From: Lachnospiraceae bacterium
Lineage (GTDB): Bacteria; Bacillota; Clostridia; Lachnospirales; Lachnospiraceae
Reading direction: 5' to 3'
Assembly (NCBI GenBank): GCA_017938405.1
Contig: JAGBBP010000036.1
Location: 1-64,000 of the forward strand
Length of the DNA: 64,000 bases
The position numbers and the translations under genes were made by a program. Position 1 is the stretch's first letter. Each line of letters opens with the position of its first letter. Shown here piece after piece: positions 57,705 to 64,000 of the stretch. The notes beneath the pieces are model-generated. The model worked only from the letters and a program-made list of their open reading frames with translations. It made no database searches and had not been told where the DNA came from.

Positions 57705-58214
57705 ATGGAACGTAAAGTATTTATTCGGGATTGTTTGTTTCATATGTTTTTAATTGCTCTGGTTCTTGTTGCGGACCAGCTTACAAAATTATGGGCACGT
57801 ACTTCCTTGGCCGAGGCACCGATCATTGTATGGGAAAACGTTTTTTCCTTCCGGCTGATTTATAATACCGGGGCATCCTTCGGGATTTTTCAGGGGCGTA
57901 CCATGGCACTTACCGTGTTCTCCATTGTCGGAATGTTAGCAATCGGTGCATTTTACTTTTTTCTACCTCGAGAGAAGAAAATGCGACCTATGCGTTTAAC
58001 GCTTGCCATGATTATTGCAGGAGGAATCGGTAACATTATTGACCGCATTGCTTTCGGAAAGGTAACAGATATGTTATCCTTTGATTTGATTAATTTCCCG
58101 GTATTTAATGTGGCGGATATCGGCGTTACCTGTGGCGCGATTGTCATGTGCGTGTTATGGTTGTTTTATTACAAAGATGAGGATTTTACGAAATGGAAGA
58201 AATCAAATTCATAG
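57705..58214 (+). CDS. lspA: Lipoprotein signal peptidase (signal peptidase II)
   Basis: 169 residues and four membrane helices. The catalytic dyad regions GGIGNIIDRIAFGKVTDML and FPVFNVADIGV carry the two conserved aspartates. IYNTGASFGIF matches the family NTGxAFG motif. It removes signal peptides from prolipoproteins such as the carboxypeptidase at 51374-52384. The last 22 bases overlap the pseudouridine synthase gene. Confidence 0.96.
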   Translation: MERKVFIRDCLFHMFLIALVLVADQLTKLWARTSLAEAPIIVWENVFSFRLIYNTGASFGIFQGRTMALTVFSIVGMLAIGAFYFFLPREKKMRPMRLTLAMIIAGGIGNIIDRIAFGKVTDMLSFDLINFPVFNVADIGVTCGAIVMCVLWLFYYKDEDFTKWKKSNS

Positions 58215-59122
58215 CGGGAGAGTCCGATGCCGGACTTCGTCTTGATAAATGTATTGCCGTGAATTATCCGGAGGTTTCCCGGTCCTACGTACAGAAGCTA
58301 ATTGAGAGTGGCGGAGCGTGGCTTAACGGAAATACCGGACGTTCCAAAGATTTTGTAAAAGAAGGCGATGAGATTAAAGTCTTGATTCCTGCGCCGGAAG
58401 GCTTGGAAGTAGAGGCAGAAGAGATTCCCCTTGATGTTCTTTATGAAGATGATGATGTTATTGTTGTAAATAAACCGAAGGGAATGGTAGTACATCCTGC
58501 AGCCGGTCATTATACCGGTACCTTGGTAAATGGTCTGTTACACCATTGCAAAGGCTCCCTTTCCGGGATAAACGGCATTTTACGTCCGGGGATTGTGCAT
58601 CGGATTGATAAAGATACTACCGGTATTATTGTGGCATGCAAAAACGATATCGCACATCGTAATTTAGCGGAACAATTCAAAGAGCATACCATTACCAGAC
58701 GCTATGAAGCTCTTGTATACGGTGTATTCAAGGAACCGGAAGGAAGAGTGGAATCTTTCATTTGCAGAAACCCGGAAGAACGTATGAAAATGATGGTCCA
58801 CACCTCAAAAGGGAAATATGCTATAACAAATTATCAGGTAAAAGAGCAGTTCGGTAATAAATATTCCCATGTCATTTGTCAGTTAGAGACCGGAAGAACC
58901 CATCAGATACGCGTGCATATGACGAGTCTGGGACATCCCTTGTTAGGCGACACGGTATACGGTCCGAAAAAAGATCCTTTTTCTTTGATTGGACAAACAT
59001 TACATGCCGGAGTTCTTGGTTTTACGCATCCGACGTCCGGCGAATATATGGAATTTTCCTCGGAACTTCCGGAATATTTTTGTGAATTAACGGAAAAGTT
59101 TCGGAAACAATTCGGAAATTAA
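58193..59122 (+). CDS. rluD: RluD-type pseudouridine synthase
   Basis: 309 residues. An N-terminal S4 domain (LRLDKCIAVNYPEVSRSYVQ) precedes the catalytic domain with VVNKPKGMVVHPA, PGIVHRIDKDTTGIIV (active Asp) and LETGRTHQIRVHM. It modifies uridines of 23S rRNA or possibly another RNA in the RluA/RluC/RluD group. It is a standard partner of lspA in Bacillota. Confidence 0.93.
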   Translation: MEEIKFIAGESDAGLRLDKCIAVNYPEVSRSYVQKLIESGGAWLNGNTGRSKDFVKEGDEIKVLIPAPEGLEVEAEEIPLDVLYEDDDVIVVNKPKGMVVHPAAGHYTGTLVNGLLHHCKGSLSGINGILRPGIVHRIDKDTTGIIVACKNDIAHRNLAEQFKEHTITRRYEALVYGVFKEPEGRVESFICRNPEERMKMMVHTSKGKYAITNYQVKEQFGNKYSHVICQLETGRTHQIRVHMTSLGHPLLGDTVYGPKKDPFSLIGQTLHAGVLGFTHPTSGEYMEFSSELPEYFCELTEKFRKQFGN

Positions 59123-59140
59123 GTAAGGGTAGGTGCAGCA

Positions 59141-60364
59141 ATGAAGCGAAATGCGGTAAATAATTTAATTGCATGGAAGGAAAACGGAACTCCGGTTCCG
59201 TTTTTGTTGGTTGGTACAAAAGGAACCGGAAAAACCTATTTAGCCATCGAATTTGCATCAGCCTATTTTCCGCAGTATTTGTATGTGAATTTTGAATTAA
59301 ATGTAGCTGCGCGAATGTTTTTTGAGGAAAACCTGAAAGCGGAAAAAACTGTTTCTGAGGTTCTTTCTCTATATTTTCAAATGGATGAACGATATCTTTC
59401 GGAATTAGTTGTGATTTTAGACGAAGTTTTCTTCTGTCCTACATTATTCTATGGATTAACGCAGGAGAATACAGTGCCGGTAATTGCAATTTCAGGAATT
59501 TTACCGAAGAAAAATTTAGGTGATGTGTTTCAGATTTGCCGGCTTTATCCTTTAGGTTTTGATGAATTTTTATCTGCGGTTGGTAGCGATTGGTACATTG
59601 ATATCATTCAGGGACATTACCAAAATCTGAAACCAGTTCCTGATATTGTACATCAGGAATTACTGGCATTATTTGAAGAGTATTTAATCGTTGGAGGAAT
59701 GCCGGCAGCTGTCAATGAATATGTTTCTTCAAAATCGATTTACAATGTAAACGAAGTTCATTTTATGTTAAAAAATCGTATGAGAGCAGTAATAGACAGT
59801 ATTTATGAAGAAAAAGAGTCCGCAAAAGCCGAACAAATCATTCGAGTAATACCGGAACAATTAAAACGTGAAAACAAGAAGTTTCGTTTTAATTCCATTC
59901 GAAAAGGAGTTACTTATGGATTGTACCAGGATAGTATCTCTGCTTTAGAAGCTTCCGGTATAATCTTGCGCTTAAACGAACAAAGTAAGGATACACATTT
60001 TAAATTGTATTTTCCGGATGTAGGAATGCTTTCTTCCAGCTTTTGTGGAGAAGAAACTGCTGATACACGAAAGGCGTTGTTGGAAAATTATGTGATGCAA
60101 ACATTAACAGCCGGCGAAACATATCAACTATGTTTTTGGGAATCCGACGCCCAGGCAAAAGTAGATTTTGTACTAGCCAGAGAGGGGCAGGAGACACCGG
60201 TAGAACTTAGAACATCAACGACCGGGAAGGCAAAGAGTATTGCATCATATCAAGCCTGCAAAAAGAAAAAAGACGATAACTATTTTCGGTTTGGATTTGA
60301 AAATTTCCATTCTACAACTGTCTTGACACAAATTCCGTACTATGCTATTTTTTGCTTAAAATAA
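59141..60364 (+). CDS. AAA-type ATPase, DUF4143-like, with altered nuclease-fold motif
   Basis: 407 residues. Walker A LLVGTKGTGKTYLA, Walker B VVILDEVFFCP, and RLYPLGFDEFL place it in the same family as the protein at 35834-37165, but it is strongly diverged. At the C-terminus the family pattern becomes KVDFVLAREGQETPVELRTS, so the usual E-x-K is E-x-R. It lies between the pseudouridine synthase and blaI-like genes with no partner gene. AT-richer codon use than in the core genes suggests it is an acquired gene; this is an impression. Confidence 0.8.
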   Translation: MKRNAVNNLIAWKENGTPVPFLLVGTKGTGKTYLAIEFASAYFPQYLYVNFELNVAARMFFEENLKAEKTVSEVLSLYFQMDERYLSELVVILDEVFFCPTLFYGLTQENTVPVIAISGILPKKNLGDVFQICRLYPLGFDEFLSAVGSDWYIDIIQGHYQNLKPVPDIVHQELLALFEEYLIVGGMPAAVNEYVSSKSIYNVNEVHFMLKNRMRAVIDSIYEEKESAKAEQIIRVIPEQLKRENKKFRFNSIRKGVTYGLYQDSISALEASGIILRLNEQSKDTHFKLYFPDVGMLSSSFCGEETADTRKALLENYVMQTLTAGETYQLCFWESDAQAKVDFVLAREGQETPVELRTSTTGKAKSIASYQACKKKKDDNYFRFGFENFHSTTVLTQIPYYAIFCLK

Positions 60365-60403
60365 AAATAGCTCCCTTTTTTGACAAATAATTCAAATTAA
60401 CAC

Positions 60404-60432
60404 TTGCATTATCAATTCTAGTGTGGTAGAAT
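60404..60432 (+). promoter_or_regulatory. Promoter of the BlaI-type regulator, overlapped by an imperfect dyad
   Basis: TTGCAT (60404-60409) and TAGAAT (60427-60432) are 17 bases apart. An imperfect dyad, GTGTGGTAG...CTACAC (60421-60442), covers the -10 element, a plausible autoregulatory operator for BlaI-family repressors (whose sites contain TACA/TGTA halves). Confidence 0.55.
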
Positions 60433-60481
60433 TGAACTACACCGTCGCTCGATTGTTTTTGAGTCGAACGTGAAAACGATA

Positions 60482-60527
60482 AAGCGCCTGATACAAGTGT
60501 AGAATCAGGTGTAAAGGGGTTACGCTT
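60482..60527 (+). promoter_or_regulatory. Leader hairpin containing the ribosome binding site of the BlaI-type gene
   Basis: CCTGAT (60487-60492) pairs with ATCAGG (60504-60509), and AAGCG (60482-60486) can pair with CGCTT (60523-60527) directly before the ATG. The SD AAAGGGG (60513-60519) would lie inside this closed structure, which could lower or control translation. Confidence 0.35.
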
Positions 60528-60893
60528 ATGGGTGATATACGATTACATGAAGGTGAATTGAATATCATGGAGTTGCTATGGTCCAATAAGGTCTTAGCAG
60601 CTAAAGATATTGCCAAAATCATCAAAGAATATGTAGGTTGGGAAAAGAATACAACATATACCGTAATTAACCGTTTGGTAGAAAAGGGAGCCGTACGCAG
60701 AGAAGATCCGGGATTTATCTGCAGAGCCCTTATTTCCAAGCGTACGGTACAGAATATTGAAACCAAAGCATTGTTGGATAAAGTTTATAACGGTTCTTTG
60801 AATAACTTTTTAGTAGAGTACTTAAAGAATCAGTTATTAACTCCGACCGATGTAATGGAACTGGAACGTATCGTTGATGAATACAAACGATAG
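60528..60893 (+). CDS. BlaI/MecI/CopY-family transcriptional repressor
   Basis: 121 residues, the normal size. A winged helix is visible: LHEGELNIMELLWSNKVLAAKDIAKII, then KNTTYTVINRLVEKGAVRRED, with a dimerisation C-terminus (NNFLVEYLKNQLLTPTDVMEL). No BlaR1-type sensor protease or beta-lactamase gene is adjacent. It may act as a stand-alone repressor of distant genes and of itself. Confidence 0.9.
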   Translation: MGDIRLHEGELNIMELLWSNKVLAAKDIAKIIKEYVGWEKNTTYTVINRLVEKGAVRREDPGFICRALISKRTVQNIETKALLDKVYNGSLNNFLVEYLKNQLLTPTDVMELERIVDEYKR

Positions 60894-60913
60894 AAGAGAA
60901 CTGAACCGGCATA

Positions 60914-61969
60914 TTATTTTTTTTCGCGTAGTGTTACTGCATTTTTAGCACTACGACGTCTTTCTTCCTCAATATCTGCGTAGTGCTTACGTGTGGTATT
61001 TACATCTTTATGACCCAAGACATCGGCTACCAAATAAATGTCTCCGGTTTCTTTATAAAGCTCTGTACCGTAAGTGCTACGCAATTTGTGTGGTGTGATT
61101 TTTTTTACTGTGGTAACCACTTTCGCATATTTCTTTACCAAGACTTCCACATTACGAACACTGATGCGTTGCAAACGATTGGATAAAAAGAACGCATTTT
61201 CATGGCCTTCTTTCGGTACTAATTTTTTTCTTTCATCCCAATAGGAGAGCAGAGCTTCTCTGACCTCATCCCCAAAATATACAAAGGATTCATAACCGCC
61301 TTTTCGAACAATATTGATACGATCACTGGAAAAATCAATATCTTTGATATCAATACCAACACATTCGGACACACGAATACCGGTGCCCAAAAGCAGGGTG
61401 GTCAATGCCAAATCACGAACTTTATTGGCCTCATGGCGCACTTGTTGTTGTTTTGTGAGACGAGCGCCGCTTTCTACCTGGTCTAAAAAATCTGCAGCCT
61501 CATTCGGTTCAAAACGAATAATATTTTTTTCGTGAATTTTAGGCATTGTAACTTGCAACGTCGGATTTTCCGAAATCATACGGTTGGCATGAAAATAACG
61601 ATAAAAGGTACGTAGAGACGAAAGTTTACGCTTAATTCCACGTTCGTTATTTGTAATTTCTTTTCCGTCTTTATTGGTATATAACTTCAAATATTCCAAA
61701 TATTCTTCAATATCCATAGGCGTTAGCCGGGTTAATAAATCAAATTCGATTTCTTTAAGCGGTTTTCCTACATACAGCGGATTGGTCGCAGAGATGTACT
61801 CAAAAAACACATGCAAATCAAATGCATATGCAATACGTGTCCGGGACGCGGTAATCGGTTCGATACCTCGAAAAAAAGTTGCAACATAAGACGGTAAATC
61901 CGAAATCAATTCACGCAAACGTTTCGTATTATTAATTGTAGTTTGTTCATGATACGTTCGTTGTTCCAT
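60914..61969 (-). CDS. Tyrosine recombinase (XerC/XerD-like integrase)
   Basis: The ATG at 61969 (minus strand) is preferred over 62044 because GGAGG lies just upstream (351 residues). An N-terminal core-binding SAM-like domain (about 20-150) is followed by the catalytic domain with Arg in GTGIRVSECVGIDI, HKLRSTYGTEL, GHKDVNTTRKHY and the Tyr nucleophile. It ends in RSAKNAVTLREKK. No phage or transposon genes or attachment sites are seen around it, so it may be a resident XerD-like protein. It is convergent with the BlaI-type gene. Confidence 0.9.
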   Translation of the reverse strand: MEQRTYHEQTTINNTKRLRELISDLPSYVATFFRGIEPITASRTRIAYAFDLHVFFEYISATNPLYVGKPLKEIEFDLLTRLTPMDIEEYLEYLKLYTNKDGKEITNNERGIKRKLSSLRTFYRYFHANRMISENPTLQVTMPKIHEKNIIRFEPNEAADFLDQVESGARLTKQQQVRHEANKVRDLALTTLLLGTGIRVSECVGIDIKDIDFSSDRINIVRKGGYESFVYFGDEVREALLSYWDERKKLVPKEGHENAFFLSNRLQRISVRNVEVLVKKYAKVVTTVKKITPHKLRSTYGTELYKETGDIYLVADVLGHKDVNTTRKHYADIEEERRRSAKNAVTLREKK

Positions 61970-62108
61970 AAAACCTCCACAGTCCGACGATAATTGCCAA
62001 AAATCCAGAAAATCATAGAAGAAGAGTACAAAAAAACAATACATAAAATTGCGCTAAACCATAGTTTAACGAAATTTAGTGCCCATAAAAAAGCAGAAAG
62101 AGTGGTCT

Positions 62109-64000
62109 TTATCGTTTTGTTGGGTATTTCTCAAAAAGCACACACACGGAATCATAAATTGCTTCCGCAGCTTTTTTTTGGTATGATGTATCTTTTATTT
62201 TTTCAAAATCACTATTGTTTGTAATAAAACCACACTCAATTAAAATAGCCGGAACCGTATTGTTGTGTACTACAACAAAATTTTCGGTTAAAACACCTCG
62301 GTTCTTTGTTCCCCACGCGCTTGATAATTTATCACATACGGTAGATGCAATCACAGAACTTTTAAGCCCAGACTCCGCGGCCTTGTTATTTGCCGATGAA
62401 TAATATACGCTTGTACCGTGTACCGATGCGCTGGAATTTGCGTTTACATGGAAACTGATAAAGAAATCGGCGCCTACCTTTTTTGCAAAATCAGCACGAT
62501 CCTGTAAAGCAATCTTTGTATCCGTGGTTCGTGTATAATATACTTTTATATCCGAATCTTTAAAATACTCCGGCGCGTAACGATTTATTACGTTAAAATT
62601 CACGTTTTTCTCTAACACATTACTCCGGGAGGTTCCAGGGTCGATTCCCCCGTGACCGGCATCCAAAACAATAATTTTATCGTAAATTTCCGGCGGATCC
62701 GCAATTTCTACACCCAGTAAACCATCTGCAATTGTAATGGAATAACCTTGAATTTTAGTTGTATGAAAGGTAATTATCGTGGAATTATCCGCTACTTTAT
62801 ATCCAAATTGTACATTTTTTAACGATTCAATCTGATGAAACATATCTTGTTCCGTAAAAAAAGCCATATGATTGCCCGGAATTGCAATGGTAAAACGTTT
62901 GTTTTCATATTGATCAGAATCGACAAGTTTACTATAATCAATATTTTCCGGTAATGGAATCACGAAATGATTTCGTGTAAAAATAGCATTTGGATAAAGA
63001 TTGGAAAAATCCTCTTCTTTCATAAAAATATCGGTCATATCGCCGGAATTTTCCTCACTTGGAAGTCCGGAAAACTGAAGGACATCCCGATGCATTCCGG
63101 AAGCGTCTGTAAAATGAATCACACAACCGTTCGGAACTGCATAGGTATAGTAATACAACTCTTTTGTCTTAAGTAGAATCAGTTTTAAATCCTCTGTTCC
63201 ATTGATATAACAATAATTCAAAAAAGCCGCATCCGGATTATAATAAGTTCTCCGCTGAAAAGGATTTCGATACCCGAAAAACGTAATTTCAATCACATCG
63301 GATTTATCGGTAATTGTCACTTGATTTTCCTGAATTCCTTGTAAATAAAGGGCATCCGAATTCATACAAGCATACGCCGCAATTTTTTTCGGTACGGAAA
63401 TCTCCTGCTTTTCATAATAATCAATCAGCTGTTTAGGGAGCTCTTGTGTAAAAAGCACTTCACCGTAAGAAGAAGAATCCGGGATTAACAAATCCGACGT
63501 TTCGAAAAAAATATAATCGGTATCACTAAGAAGCAAATCTCCGGAAACATAGAAACCAAAATTCTCTTCATTATAAGTAACCTCATACCCCAATGCTTTA
63601 GAAACAAATTCGGCAGGAATATAGACCTGCGCTTTTGTAGCGTCCTGCGGAGTAATCAGACGCGGAACTGTTTTTAAAAGATACGGTGTATCGTTAACAT
63701 AGGCAACCGGACTATCAATTACAAGACGTATCATAGTCGCTTCTTTCTTTAACACAATCAATCCGCTTGCTTCATCGTAGGCATACGCCGCCATTCCTGT
63801 ATTCTGAAAGAATTTTTCTGCTGAAAAGAATACCGTGTCATCAAAAATGTACCCGGGAGAACCGGCAACAGATACAACCGAATGATTGAGATAAAAAAAC
63901 GGTGTAATATCAGAATAGTTTATTTTTTTCGTACCATCCAAAATATAATTCGGACGTTGTATATATGCAGTGGATTCTGCGCTGTTCCAGGTATATACGA
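62109..64000 (-). CDS. N-acetylmuramoyl-L-alanine amidase (Amidase_3) with CuAO_N1-like domain; 5' end outside window
   Basis: The frame is open to the right edge, so the N-terminus is missing; 630 residues are visible. Near the start is a copper-amine-oxidase N1-like segment (VYIPAEFVSKALGYEV), common in clostridial surface enzymes. A long middle region is unassigned. The C-terminal Amidase_3 domain has VLDAGHGGIDPG, LEKNVNF, FISFHVNAN and PAILIECGFITN, giving the zinc His-Glu-His and catalytic Glu. It cleaves the bond between muramic acid and the stem peptide, outside the cell. Confidence 0.92.
   Translation of the reverse strand, partial: VYTWNSAESTAYIQRPNYILDGTKKINYSDITPFFYLNHSVVSVAGSPGYIFDDTVFFSAEKFFQNTGMAAYAYDEASGLIVLKKEATMIRLVIDSPVAYVNDTPYLLKTVPRLITPQDATKAQVYIPAEFVSKALGYEVTYNEENFGFYVSGDLLLSDTDYIFFETSDLLIPDSSSYGEVLFTQELPKQLIDYYEKQEISVPKKIAAYACMNSDALYLQGIQENQVTITDKSDVIEITFFGYRNPFQRRTYYNPDAAFLNYCYINGTEDLKLILLKTKELYYYTYAVPNGCVIHFTDASGMHRDVLQFSGLPSEENSGDMTDIFMKEEDFSNLYPNAIFTRNHFVIPLPENIDYSKLVDSDQYENKRFTIAIPGNHMAFFTEQDMFHQIESLKNVQFGYKVADNSTIITFHTTKIQGYSITIADGLLGVEIADPPEIYDKIIVLDAGHGGIDPGTSRSNVLEKNVNFNVINRYAPEYFKDSDIKVYYTRTTDTKIALQDRADFAKKVGADFFISFHVNANSSASVHGTSVYYSSANNKAAESGLKSSVIASTVCDKLSSAWGTKNRGVLTENFVVVHNNTVPAILIECGFITNNSDFEKIKDTSYQKKAAEAIYDSVCVLFEKYPTKR

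Noticed and set aside
60914..61969. Tyrosine recombinase as sign of a prophage or integrative element.
   Set aside because: No phage, transfer or excision genes and no flanking direct repeats or tRNA were seen nearby; a resident Xer-like role is at least as likely.
62055..62068. Palindrome TAAACCATAGTTTA between recombinase and amidase genes.
   Set aside because: Five-base arms with a four-base centre in AT-rich DNA are expected by chance; no second copy was noticed.

Overview
The window looks like a chromosome segment of a rod-shaped, single-membrane Bacillota of the clostridial class, probably a Lachnospiraceae relative. The reasons are strong AGGAGG-type ribosome binding sites, SepF/YlmH/DivIVA division genes, an MreBCD-PBP2-MinCDE-RodA cluster, the gene order mutS-mutL-miaA-(PF06838 lyase)-DUF4321-radC-mreB, and no outer-membrane genes. 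Family placement is inferred from gene content and order. No tRNA, rRNA or CRISPR array was recognised, and no gene-free stretch exceeds 300 bases.

Bases 1-22402 are the striking part. They hold one co-directional array with tiny gaps or overlaps, closed by a clear terminator. It encodes a divergent rotary ATPase of the F type in the order c-like, b/delta-like, alpha, gamma, beta, epsilon. A polytopic membrane protein with an extracellular domain follows, then a single-span extracellular protein, then a 3,887-residue surface protein (Pro/Thr linker, Fn3-like and CBM-like modules, GLUG-type repeats, C-terminal membrane anchor), and finally a membrane-bound EAL c-di-GMP phosphodiesterase with a ruined GGDEF site. 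Upstream, cut by the window edge, is the end of another surface protein with Gly-Gly-X repeats and an Fn3-like domain. The c-like subunit has lost the carboxylate that binds H+ or Na+. Epsilon lacks its inhibitory C-terminal domain, alpha is shortened, and no normal a subunit is present, while the alpha and beta catalytic motifs are intact. I infer an ATP-hydrolysing rotary machine uncoupled from ion flow and devoted to a cell-surface apparatus. This is my candidate for the undescribed system.

Bases 22404-30000 carry a MutS-like membrane ATPase, RNase HI, MutS, a small membrane protein and MutL. Bases 30034-40000 are a patchwork of small accessory genes around miaA (metallo-beta-lactamase fold, HD, methyltransferase, three GNATs, Nudix, flavodoxin-like, DUF4143 ATPase) with two gene remnants.

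Bases 40167-52424 return to core genes: a PLP lyase, DUF4321, radC, then the shape and division-site operon mreBCD-PBP2-minCDE-rodA, with mgsA and a D,D-carboxypeptidase. Bases 52457-59122 are the sepF division cluster with an HlyD-like protein, followed by aroB, lspA and an RluD-type pseudouridine synthase. The right end has a second DUF4143-type ATPase, a stand-alone BlaI-type repressor and, on the minus strand, a tyrosine recombinase and a cell-wall amidase cut by the window edge.
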